Positions 46,462 to 54,502 of a stretch of 64,000 bases of DNA are shown piece by piece (the stretch's first letter is position 1; each line of letters starts with the position of its first letter). The notes under the pieces are model-generated. The model had not been told where the DNA came from. It made no database searches and saw nothing but the letters and a program-made list of their open reading frames with translations. This stretch comes from Cryomorphaceae bacterium 1068 (GTDB lineage Bacteria > Bacteroidota > Bacteroidia > Flavobacteriales_D > Cryomorphaceae): positions 41,911-105,910 of the forward strand of contig JAPVXR010000015.1 in assembly GCA_027214385.1 (NCBI GenBank). Direction: 5' to 3'. Both the position numbers and the translations under genes were made by a program.

Positions 46462-48164
46462 CGATACTCGACTATTTCGTACTCGGTGGAACTCTGCTAT
46501 TTATCGTAGCATACGGCACCTACAAGACCAGAAAAAGTAAGAACATTGAGGGTTATCTCCTCGGAGATAAAAACATGAAGTGGGCTACCATCGGGCTATC
46601 TGTGATGGCGACTCAAGCCAGTGCTATCACATTTCTAAGCACACCTGGCCAAGCTTACGAATCGGGAATGGCATTCGTCCAAAATTACCTGGGACTTCCA
46701 TTCGCCTTAATCGTTGTATCGGCGGTGTTCATTCCTATCTATTACAAGCTTAAAGTTTACACAGCTTACGAATACCTAGAAAAGCGATTTGACCTCAAGA
46801 GCCGAATGCTGGCAGCTTTTCTCTTCTTGGTTCAGCGCGGACTAGCCGCGGGTATTACCATTTACGCTCCAGCCATTGTGCTTTCATCCGTCTTGGGATG
46901 GAATCTGAGCGGAACCATTATCGTCGTCGGAGTTTTGGTTATCATCTATACAGTATCAGGAGGAACGAAGGCCGTAAGTTTGACCCAAAAGTGGCAAATG
47001 GGAGTTATCCTGTTGGGAATGGCTGTGGCATTTGGAACCATCATCCACAATTTACCCAGCGGAGTTGGATTCCTGGATGGACTCCAACTGGCAGGGAAAA
47101 TGGGGAAAACCGAGGCCATTGATTTTAGCTTCGACGTCAACAAACGCTACACGTTTTGGTCGGGAATAACGGGTGGATTCTTTTTAGCACTTTCCTATTT
47201 TGGAACAGATCAGTCACAGGTGCAACGATACCTCGGCGGGGCCTCCGTAAGGGAAAGTCGAATGGGACTTATGTTCAACGCCATCCTTAAAATACCCATG
47301 CAGTTTTTCATTCTGCTAACCGGTGTAATGGTATTTGTGTTCTATCAGTTTCAACCTCATGATATTCTTTTTGATACCACTTCACTCGAACTGGTAGAGG
47401 GCACTGAGTACAAAGCTGATCTGGACGAACTACGCACAGTGCATTACGAGATTCACGCTGAAAAGAAGGAAGCAGCGCTTCAATTATTGGAAGAGCAAAG
47501 AAACGGAACGAAAGAGAGTACCTTGCTTGCTCAAGAAAATTTGAACCTCCTCAAAACCCAAGCTTTCGAAAAGCGCGATGAAGCTAAAGCACTTGTCGAG
47601 CAAGCTTTTCCAAATAATACACAAAAAGACTCCGATTACGTATTCATTAGCTATATCTTGAATTTTATGCCTTCAGGATTGGTGGGCTTATTACTGGCCG
47701 TGATCATTTCGGCGGCTATGTCGAGCACCGCGGGCGAGCTCAATGCCCTGGGATCTACGACTTCCGTCGATTTCTACAAAAGAATTATCAAAAAGGATGG
47801 AGATGATCGGCACTATCTCATTATGTCAAAAGTCCTTACCGCTTTCTGGGGAGTTTTGGCAGTTGGCTTTGCACTTTACGCCGATCTGTTCGAAAACCTA
47901 ATCGAAGCAGTAAACATATTGGGAAGCCTTTTCTACGGAACAATATTGGGAATTTTCTTGACGGCTTTTTTCCTTAAAAAGGTGAGAGGAAATGCTATTT
48001 TCTTTGCGGCTATCTTGACGCAGGCCTTCATCTTGATCCTCTACCAATTTCAATCTGACAATATCTCTTACCTCTACTTCAATTTCATCGGCTGTAGTAT
48101 GGTAATGATTCTCGCTTATATCTTTTCAATTTTTGAGAACAACAAAAAAGCCATCAACGAATAG
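46458..48164 (+). CDS. sodium:solute symporter (SSS family)
   Basis: 568 aa with about 13-14 membrane helices of the SLC5 type (GDKNMKWATIGLSVMATQASAITFLSTPG near residues 36-64, FFLALSYFGTDQSQVQRYLGG near 241-261, LLAVIISAAMSSTAGELNALGS in the second half). Between two helices, residues about 300-393, lies a charged coiled-coil-like insertion (EIHAEKKEAALQLLEEQ and NLLKTQAFEKRDEAKALVEQ). The substrate is unknown; the neighbouring deacetylase suggests a sugar or related compound. A terminator hairpin starts inside its last codons. Confidence 0.9.
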   Translation: MTILDYFVLGGTLLFIVAYGTYKTRKSKNIEGYLLGDKNMKWATIGLSVMATQASAITFLSTPGQAYESGMAFVQNYLGLPFALIVVSAVFIPIYYKLKVYTAYEYLEKRFDLKSRMLAAFLFLVQRGLAAGITIYAPAIVLSSVLGWNLSGTIIVVGVLVIIYTVSGGTKAVSLTQKWQMGVILLGMAVAFGTIIHNLPSGVGFLDGLQLAGKMGKTEAIDFSFDVNKRYTFWSGITGGFFLALSYFGTDQSQVQRYLGGASVRESRMGLMFNAILKIPMQFFILLTGVMVFVFYQFQPHDILFDTTSLELVEGTEYKADLDELRTVHYEIHAEKKEAALQLLEEQRNGTKESTLLAQENLNLLKTQAFEKRDEAKALVEQAFPNNTQKDSDYVFISYILNFMPSGLVGLLLAVIISAAMSSTAGELNALGSTTSVDFYKRIIKKDGDDRHYLIMSKVLTAFWGVLAVGFALYADLFENLIEAVNILGSLFYGTILGIFLTAFFLKKVRGNAIFFAAILTQAFILILYQFQSDNISYLYFNFIGCSMVMILAYIFSIFENNKKAINE

Positions 48165-48174
48165 TTGATGGCTT
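48148..48174. terminator. hairpin across the stop codon of the symporter gene
   Basis: Perfect 11-bp stem AAGCCATCAAC / GTTGATGGCTT with loop GAATA. The TAG stop (48162-48164) lies in the loop and right arm. The A run to its left makes it a terminator mainly for the convergent YwqK-type gene; the T run for the symporter is weak. Confidence 0.7.
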
Positions 48175-48196
48175 AGAATTTTCAAATCTTTTAGAA

Positions 48197-48616
48197 TTAT
48201 TCTGATTTGGCTTTTTCAAGCTCTTTGAGCATTGGTAAAAAAGCGTAGACCTTTTCGGGCTTTTCATTTCCATACCGATCATATCGCTGCCAAATTCCAT
48301 ACTTCTGTCCTTCGCGGTATTCACCTTTCGATTCTACCTGTCCGGATTGATAGTAAAATGTAAAAAGTCCGTGTGGCTCCTTCATTTTTTCATCCGTGTA
48401 CCATCCTTCCATTTTGAGCTCTCCCGACAGAAAATATGCCTTGTAGTGATACATTTCATCGGTTACCCCTACTAATTCACAGTAATAGGTTGCATTCTTT
48501 TTTTTGGTTTCTTGCATTCGCTCATCCAAATATATAGCACCTTCATCACCGTGAGTAGCAGCAGTGGTGAATCCAAACTGAAAGAATAACATCGAGATTA
48601 ATACAAGTCCTCTCAT
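48197..48616 (-). CDS. secreted YwqK/MORN-type protein
   Basis: 139 aa with a signal peptide (LVLISMLFFQFGFTTAA). MORN-like repeats follow (AYFLSGELKMEGWYTDE, FTFYYQSGQVESKGEYREGQKYGIWQRY), the type seen in proteins annotated as YwqK family antitoxins. No toxin partner is nearby, so I read it simply as an exported repeat protein. It lies alone, upstream of a shared terminator. Confidence 0.7.
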   Translation of the reverse strand: MRGLVLISMLFFQFGFTTAATHGDEGAIYLDERMQETKKKNATYYCELVGVTDEMYHYKAYFLSGELKMEGWYTDEKMKEPHGLFTFYYQSGQVESKGEYREGQKYGIWQRYDRYGNEKPEKVYAFLPMLKELEKAKSE

Positions 48617-48690
48617 AGCACTGATTATTTAGAAATCTTACGGAAAACAAGTGCCAAATGTTTCCTCGATTTTGGTTAAGCACGGCAAAG

Positions 48691-50226
48691 TTACATCATC
48701 CAACCGTCTCGATCCAATGATCTGTACTGAATAGCTTCCGCTAAATGATGCGTCGCAATGTTTTGAGAAGCATCGAGATCAGCAATGGTGCGGGCTACTT
48801 TGAGTATGCGAGCATAAGACCGAGCAGAAAAGCCGAGTCTTTCCACCGCATTTTTTAACAAGGCCTCTCCCGCCGAGTCTATTTCGCAGTGCTTTTTCTG
48901 TAATTTCGGTGAGAGCTGGGAGTTGGAATAAATCTCTTTTTCCTTTTCGTAACGTTTCGTTTGAATATTGCGAGCCTTCACTACCCTTTCGCGTATTGAA
49001 CGAGAAGCTTCACCGTTTTCGCGGTTGCGCAATTCATCAAAAGGAACAGGATTTACCTCAATATGAAGGTCAATTCTGTCTAGAAGTGGCCCTGAGATCT
49101 TGGCCAGATAGCGCCTTACGGCAAATTCGCTGTCAGCTGATTCTCCCGGCTGAAAAAAATCTCCACTAGGTGAAGGGTTCATTGAAGCAATCAGCATAAA
49201 TGAAGACGGATAATCCACAGAGATTTTAGCTCGTGAAATAGTGACAACACGGTCTTCTAGAGGCTGACGAAGCACTTCCAAAACCGACCGCTTAAACTCA
49301 GGTAATTCATCCAAAAAGAGAATACCATTGTGAGCGAGAGAAATCTCGCCTGGCTTAGGATTGCTTCCACCACCCACCAATGCCACATCAGAAACGGTAT
49401 GATGTGGATTTCTGAAAGGTCTTTCGGTGATCAAAGAATCGTGTGAGCCTAAGAGCCCACTGACTGAATGAATCTTTGTTGTTTCCAAAGCTTCTTCAAG
49501 GGTGAGCGGAGGAAGAATGGTCGGTATACGCTTTGCGAGCATTGTCTTCCCAACTCCCGGAGGACCAATTAAGATGATGTTATGTCCTCCTGCAGCTGCG
49601 ATTTCTAGTGCTCGCTTAACATTCTCTTGACCCTTAACATCGCTAAAATCAATTGCTGAATTAGATTCTTTTTCCATGAAGACCTCGGCGACATTAACCT
49701 TGACGGGATCAGGGATTCCAACTTCACTGACTATCTCGATGGCCTGATTCAGGTTCTCCACACCGAAAACGTCAATTCCATCAACAACGGCAGCCTCGCG
49801 AGCATTTTGGACAGGAAGTATAAAAGCTTTGAAGCCATCATCGCGCGCTTTAATCGCCATAGGCAATGCTCCACGAATGGGTTGTAAGCCGCCATCGAGC
49901 GAGAGCTCACCCATAATGAGGTAATTTTCCAGATGAGGTGCGGAAATTTGAGTGCTAGCGGCCAATATTCCCAATGCCAAAGGCAAATCATAGGCGGAGC
50001 CTTCTTTACGGATATCGGCTGGCGCCATATTGATAGTGATCTTCTTTCCCGGTAGTTTGAAACCGTTGTTGGAAAGAGCTGCGTCTATCCTTTGCTGACT
50101 TTCTTTTACAGCGCTATCGGGCAGGCCTACGAGGTGAAAATTAATTCCTCCTGAGATATTGACTTCAACGGTGATGGTAATAGCGTCTACTCCATATACC
50201 GCGCTTCCGTATGTTTTGACTAACAT
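48691..50226 (-). CDS. comM: YifB/ComM-family Mg-chelatase-like AAA+ ATPase
   Basis: 511 aa in three parts: an N-terminal Lon-like domain (HLVGLPDSAVKESQQRI, MAPADIRKEGSAYDLPLALG), a central AAA+ domain with Walker A GPPGVGKTMLAKR near residue 220 and FLDELPEFKRSVLEVLRQPLED, and a C-terminal Mg-chelatase helical domain (GFSARSYARILKVARTIADL). In naturally competent bacteria ComM drives branch migration during DNA integration. No other competence gene is in the window. It stands alone with a clear ATG. Confidence 0.92.
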   Translation of the reverse strand: MLVKTYGSAVYGVDAITITVEVNISGGINFHLVGLPDSAVKESQQRIDAALSNNGFKLPGKKITINMAPADIRKEGSAYDLPLALGILAASTQISAPHLENYLIMGELSLDGGLQPIRGALPMAIKARDDGFKAFILPVQNAREAAVVDGIDVFGVENLNQAIEIVSEVGIPDPVKVNVAEVFMEKESNSAIDFSDVKGQENVKRALEIAAAGGHNIILIGPPGVGKTMLAKRIPTILPPLTLEEALETTKIHSVSGLLGSHDSLITERPFRNPHHTVSDVALVGGGSNPKPGEISLAHNGILFLDELPEFKRSVLEVLRQPLEDRVVTISRAKISVDYPSSFMLIASMNPSPSGDFFQPGESADSEFAVRRYLAKISGPLLDRIDLHIEVNPVPFDELRNRENGEASRSIRERVVKARNIQTKRYEKEKEIYSNSQLSPKLQKKHCEIDSAGEALLKNAVERLGFSARSYARILKVARTIADLDASQNIATHHLAEAIQYRSLDRDGWMM

Positions 50227-50318
50227 GATTCGGTTTTGGTTATTTAGCCGTAGTGTCTAAACCAAAAACCCATAATCAACTCTAAAAAGGGAAAACGGAC
50301 TTATTTGGCTAGCACTAT

Positions 50319-50891
50319 TTAAGCGATATGACGCTCAATATAATCAATTAAAGAATGAATAATCTTAATGTGGATCTCTTGAATTCGGTCTGCATACCCT
50401 TTGTGAGGCACTCGAATTTCCACATCACTTATGGCTGCAAGCTTTCCACCATCATTGCCCGTAAGGGAAATAAGCTTCATTCCTTTTTCTCGTCCTGCTT
50501 CGAAGGCTTTAACCACATTTCCCGAATTTCCGCTGGTGCTAATTCCGAGCAGGACATCCCCTGTGTTGCCCAGGGCTTCCACATAACGTGAAAAAACGTA
50601 CTCGTAGCCATAGTCGTTTGCGACGCAAGCAAGGTGTGAAGGATCAGAAATGGAAATCGCGGGAATGGCTTTGCGATTATCGCGGTATCGGCCCGTTAGT
50701 TCCTCGGCAAAATGCATGGCATCGCACATGGAGCCACCGTTGCCACAAGAAATAATTTTGCCTCCCTTGTTTAGTGATTCAACCATTGCTGCACCTGCAA
50801 CTTCGACATTTTCAAAAAAGGCAGGGTTGGCAAGTACTCTACTCAGAACTTCGGAGGCTTCGGCAAAATGGGCTTTCAAGGGTTGATCCAT
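50319..50891 (-). CDS. gmhA: D-sedoheptulose 7-phosphate isomerase
   Basis: The first committed step of ADP-heptose synthesis for LPS. A 190-aa SIS-domain protein with [24 protein letters not shown] (about 47-70, containing an active-site Glu), [14 protein letters not shown] and [14 protein letters not shown] (metal/active-site His near 173-180). Length and motifs match GmhA. hldD at 3446 encodes the last pathway step. It follows the small STAS-like gene by 20 bp. A perfect -7 element directly precedes its ATG, so transcription could begin at the start codon itself. Confidence 0.92.
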   Translation of the reverse strand: MDQPLKAHFAEASEVLSRVLANPAFFENVEVAGAAMVESLNKGGKIISCGNGGSMCDAMHFAEELTGRYRDNRKAIPAISISDPSHLACVANDYGYEYVFSRYVEALGNTGDVLLGISTSGNSGNVVKAFEAGREKGMKLISLTGNDGGKLAAISDVEIRVPHKGYADRIQEIHIKIIHSLIDYIERHIA

Positions 50892-50895
50892 GAAT

Positions 50896-50903
50896 CAAAT
50901 GTA
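50896..50903 (-). promoter_or_regulatory. -7 element immediately before gmhA
   Basis: TACATTTG on the minus strand, a perfect TAnnTTTG, with its last base only 5 bases before the A of the ATG. The nearest ATTG upstream leaves a 26-base gap. Either the transcript is leaderless or this is a chance match and gmhA is read from upstream. Confidence 0.3.
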
Positions 50904-50911
50904 ACGAAAGT

Positions 50912-51301
50912 TCAGGCAGATAATCGAGTCAATGCCCACTCTTTGGCGTCATCCATATTGCTACAGACTTTATACGGAACTGGCTGAGGAGTGATGGAGA
51001 ATATCACTTTTAAAATTACCCTGGTAGTACCTGCGGTAATGACATAGGAAGTGCCAAGACAATAATCTTTGAGAAGTTGATTATTTTTTTTCAGCCATGA
51101 GGCTTGCCTCTGTTGCTGTTTTAAAGAGGGTAAAGGAGCACTTCGGGCATCAAAAATAATCGCGAGCTGCTTTTTTGCATCGTAAAGGGCTTCCAACTCA
51201 TTAAGATATTGATCGAAACCTTCATCCGTCGGATATTTTCCCGTGAACGTAATGGTGACCAGAGGAAATCGCGACTTGTCTAACTCAGCGTAAGTGCCCA
51301 T
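50912..51301 (-). CDS. small STAS/SpoIIAA-like protein
   Basis: 129 aa, soluble, no signal. The alternating strand/helix pattern (RFPLVTITFTGKYPTDEGFD, LAIIFDARSAPLPS, helix KQQQRQASWLKKN, GTSYVITAG) resembles SpoIIAA/STAS-like single-domain proteins found in many Bacteroidota. It has no recognisable catalytic motif and its function is unknown. It lies 7 bp after the DsbD-like gene and 20 bp before gmhA, all on the minus strand, so it is probably co-transcribed with one or both. Confidence 0.6.
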   Translation of the reverse strand: MGTYAELDKSRFPLVTITFTGKYPTDEGFDQYLNELEALYDAKKQLAIIFDARSAPLPSLKQQQRQASWLKKNNQLLKDYCLGTSYVITAGTTRVILKVIFSITPQPVPYKVCSNMDDAKEWALTRLSA

Positions 51302-51308
51302 TACCTCA

Positions 51309-53729
51309 TTATTGTTTGTATTTGTCTATTCCTCGAGTTAACCAGTCTTTGAATTCTGCTATCGTGCCATAATCTTGGTAGTTGGATGGTTCGATGAGCT
51401 TCTGTTCATCATGATCCAAAATCACATAGTACGGTTGAGCATTGACCCCGTAATTGAGCTCTTGAAATGCAGCCCATTTGTTTCCGACATTGCGGAGCTT
51501 CTTCTCTCTTCCACCCGTAAGTTCAACTGTGATTTGCTCAGCTTCAGGAAGCGGGGTCTTTTCATCCACGTAGAGAGAAACCAATACCACATCATTCGCC
51601 AGCATTGATGAGATTTCAGGATCAGACCATACTTGCTGTTCCATTTTTCGGCAGTTCACGCAGGCGTGACCAGTGAAATCAAGCATCAATGGTTTTCCCA
51701 ACTCTTTGGCCTTCGCCAAACCTTCATTGTAATCATGATAGGAATACACTCCGGGTACGACCAAGTGCGTTCCCTCTTCATGAGCTCCCGACGAACCGCC
51801 TCCCCCATAGTAACCAACGCCCAACGGACTTTCGCTGTAGCTGATCGGCGGTGGGAAAGCTGCTATAAGTTTCAATGGTGCTCCCCATAATCCGGGAATC
51901 ATGTAGATGGTAAAGAACCCCGTTAGGGTAGCCAGCAATAATCTGGAGACTGAGATATGTTTCAAATCACTATCATGAGGTAGCTTAAGTTTTCCGAGTA
52001 GGTACATCGTTAATAATCCGAAGATGACAATCCAGATGGCTATAAACACCTCTCTTTCCAGATAGTGCAACTGAAGCACCATATCGGCATTGGATAAGAA
52101 TTTGAAAGCCAAGGCCAATTCCAAAAATCCAAGAACAACTTTCACAGAATTCAGCCAACCACCGGACTTAGGAAGTGAATTCATCCATCCTGGGAAAGCG
52201 GCAAAAAGGGTAAAAGGCAAAGCGATCGCCAATGAAAATCCAAACATTCCAATCACAGGTGCCGTTCCTCCAATTGAGGCAGCTTCAACGATCAGCGTTC
52301 CAACTATAGGTCCCGTACAGGAGAATGAAACCAATGCCAAAACAAAAGCCATAAAGAAGATTCCGATCAATCCGCCTTTATCAGCTTTAGAATCTGCTTT
52401 GCTAATCCAAGAGTTGGGAAGAGTAATTTCAAATGCTCCTAAGAATGAAATGGCAAAAATGACCAGCAAGGCAAAAAAGACCAGATTGAACCAAGGGTCT
52501 GTAGAAAGTTCAGACAGCACGGAAGCACCAAAAATAGCCGTCACTACTACCCCTAACACTACGTAAATTACGATGATGGATATCCCGTAAATAATCGAAT
52601 TTCTAATTCCCTCAGCTTTCGTTTTGCTTTGCTTTGTAAAAAAGCTCACCGTCATCGGTATCATCGGGAAAACGCACGGAGTCAACAAGGCAGCGAAGCC
52701 ACTCAAGAATGACCAAAAGAAAATTCCCCAATACGATCGGTCTTCACCGCTCGATTCTTCGCCAATAGAATCATCAGAGGTAGTCGCTTCATCCGACTTT
52801 CCTTTAATGTCAATCTCAAAATCGGCTTGCTCCATGATGCACTTCGACTCGTCGCAAACCATATAGTTCACATACCCTTTCAGCTTAATGGGATCGGCAC
52901 TCTCTTTTTTAATCTTTTGAGTGAAGCGCGCTTTTTTCTCAAAGAAATCAATCTCCATATCAAATACGGGATCGTATTCGGTCTTTGGCTTGTTCTCTTC
53001 GGGCTTTCCAATTAAAGAATACCCGTTTTGATCTTCGAAAATAAGCTCAGTAGGTAATGGGCCGTCATCATCAATTTCGATATTGACGGAGTATAAATGC
53101 CAAGGCTTCTCTATCGTGGCTTCGGCTACAAAAGTAGCTTCAGACCCTGTTTCATTTTCGATTAAAAAATTCCATTCAACCGGTTCGAGAATTTCAGATT
53201 CTGTGATAGGCTGAATCGAAATTGGCTCCAAAGCCGGTTTACCTTTAACCTCTCCTTCTCGAGCTTGACTAGCTCCTTGGACTTTAAGTGAGAGATCGAG
53301 ATCATCAGGTGGAAGACACATTTCATCGTTGCAAACCATGAAAGTGAGATACCCGGTAACGACGAAATCAGCTCCTGAAATTCGCTCAATCGGAAGACGG
53401 AAAACGGCTTCCCTGTCGTAATAATTCAAATCCATGTCGAAATTCGGATCGAATTCCGTCTTGTACTCCCCTCCTTTTGGAGGACCTAGTGCCTTGAAAT
53501 CAGCACTTTCATCGAGCGTCACCGATGTAGGAATCGGCCCCATATCTGACGGCAGTTCTGTAGCATAGACATGCCAGCCTTCCTCTATCGTAGCTGAAAA
53601 AACCAAGTCGGCGCTCGTCTCACCCGTATTCTCTACTTCAAAAGTCCAATCAACAGGATCGTATACCTGTGCTTGGAGGGAAAAGACCGCGAGGAAAAAT
53701 AATGGGATCGATGCTTTGATTTTCAACAT
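51309..53729 (-). CDS. DsbD-type thiol:disulfide interchange protein, duplicated N-domain
   Basis: 806 aa from the ATG at 53727-53729, which gives a clean signal peptide (KIKASIPLFFLAVFSLQAQ). Two successive DsbD-alpha-like domains follow (about 21-153 and 180-310). Each starts with a P-V-D/E-W motif, has a GPxPT loop and ends with a Cys pair (Cys133/138; Cys292/297). Next is the eight-helix CcdA/DsbD core (LLTPCVFPMIPMTV near 350, FSCTGPIVGTLIVEA) and a periplasmic thioredoxin domain with CVNC (Cys690/693). It passes electrons from cytoplasmic thioredoxin to periplasmic partners. The upstream open frame overlaps yhhQ and is not coding. A perfect -7 element lies at 53756. Confidence 0.9.
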   Translation of the reverse strand: MLKIKASIPLFFLAVFSLQAQVYDPVDWTFEVENTGETSADLVFSATIEEGWHVYATELPSDMGPIPTSVTLDESADFKALGPPKGGEYKTEFDPNFDMDLNYYDREAVFRLPIERISGADFVVTGYLTFMVCNDEMCLPPDDLDLSLKVQGASQAREGEVKGKPALEPISIQPITESEILEPVEWNFLIENETGSEATFVAEATIEKPWHLYSVNIEIDDDGPLPTELIFEDQNGYSLIGKPEENKPKTEYDPVFDMEIDFFEKKARFTQKIKKESADPIKLKGYVNYMVCDESKCIMEQADFEIDIKGKSDEATTSDDSIGEESSGEDRSYWGIFFWSFLSGFAALLTPCVFPMIPMTVSFFTKQSKTKAEGIRNSIIYGISIIVIYVVLGVVVTAIFGASVLSELSTDPWFNLVFFALLVIFAISFLGAFEITLPNSWISKADSKADKGGLIGIFFMAFVLALVSFSCTGPIVGTLIVEAASIGGTAPVIGMFGFSLAIALPFTLFAAFPGWMNSLPKSGGWLNSVKVVLGFLELALAFKFLSNADMVLQLHYLEREVFIAIWIVIFGLLTMYLLGKLKLPHDSDLKHISVSRLLLATLTGFFTIYMIPGLWGAPLKLIAAFPPPISYSESPLGVGYYGGGGSSGAHEEGTHLVVPGVYSYHDYNEGLAKAKELGKPLMLDFTGHACVNCRKMEQQVWSDPEISSMLANDVVLVSLYVDEKTPLPEAEQITVELTGGREKKLRNVGNKWAAFQELNYGVNAQPYYVILDHDEQKLIEPSNYQDYGTIAEFKDWLTRGIDKYKQ

Positions 53730-53755
53730 GCGCAATGGTCTGATTTTTGGAAGGT

Positions 53756-53763
53756 CAAATCTA
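53756..53763 (-). promoter_or_regulatory. -7 element of the DsbD-type gene
   Basis: TAGATTTG on the minus strand, 26 bases before the ATG at 53729; a perfect TAnnTTTG. It supports the shorter start. Confidence 0.42.
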
Positions 53764-53815
53764 CGTTTTTTAGAATTTTGGTGCCGTCTTTCGGAAATCA
53801 TTGTTTGAATCCTAT

Positions 53816-54502
53816 TTAGAGAAAATCTATTTCCTCTCCTTGTTTGAGAGAAAATCGGCGACGAATCAACCAAATTACCAAGTAGATGAAAATGGTATCT
53901 GCCAGAGCCACCAAGACTTTGAAAAACCAACCATCAACTATGAAATCACCAATTCTCTCAATTGGTAAAACTCCGACAAATAGAACCAGTACAACCAATG
54001 TAGTATCAACCAATTGAGAAAGGATGGTAGATGCATTGTTTCGCAGCCACAGCTTTTTACCCTTTGTGAGGTTTTTCCAAAAATGAAATAGGCGCACGTC
54101 AACGAGTTGCGCCGTAAGGTAAGCCACCATGGAAGCCAAAATCACTCTCCAAGAGTTTTGAAATACTGTATTGTAGTACTCATCACTTACGGGTGACTCG
54201 TCAATAGACGGAAAGAGGCTCCCGAGAAAAAGCATGAACAAGACAAATAGGGATGCCGCAAAACCAGTATAAACGACGGCATTTGTCTTCTTTCGACCAT
54301 AGACCTCTGAAAGAATGTCCGTAAGTAAGAAGGTAATAGGATAAGGCAATACTCCTGCGGAAATGGTAAACACTTTAAAGCCAAGATCGACAGTCACGAA
54401 TTTATTTGCGATCAAATTGCAAGTGATAAGGGCAGTTATAAAAAGCCCACCCAGCAACAGATACAGCGCAAACGCTTCATACTTTCTTCTCGTCTCGCTC
54501 AT
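53816..54502 (-). CDS. yhhQ: queuosine precursor transporter (YhhQ family)
   Basis: 228-aa membrane protein with about six helices. Family motifs: LITCNLIANKFVTVDLGF near residue 20, AGVLPYPITFLLTDILSEVYGRKKTNAVVY near 45-75, and LVDVRLFHFWKNLTKGKKLWLRNNASTILSQLVDT near 130-165. The family imports preQ0/preQ1 for queuosine in tRNA. It overlaps the tilS stop by 4 bases; both serve tRNA modification. If this cell imports queuosine precursors, the PTPS-like gene at 4503 is less likely to be QueD. Confidence 0.88.
   Translation of the reverse strand: MSETRRKYEAFALYLLLGGLFITALITCNLIANKFVTVDLGFKVFTISAGVLPYPITFLLTDILSEVYGRKKTNAVVYTGFAASLFVLFMLFLGSLFPSIDESPVSDEYYNTVFQNSWRVILASMVAYLTAQLVDVRLFHFWKNLTKGKKLWLRNNASTILSQLVDTTLVVLVLFVGVLPIERIGDFIVDGWFFKVLVALADTIFIYLVIWLIRRRFSLKQGEEIDFL

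Noticed and set aside
48197..48616. Toxin-antitoxin system suggested by the YwqK label
   Set aside because: There is no toxin gene next to it, and the protein has a signal peptide and MORN-like repeats, which fits a general exported repeat protein.
53730..53930. 67-codon N-terminal extension of the DsbD-type protein
   Set aside because: It would bury the signal peptide, overlap the end of yhhQ, and start upstream of the -7 element at 53756.
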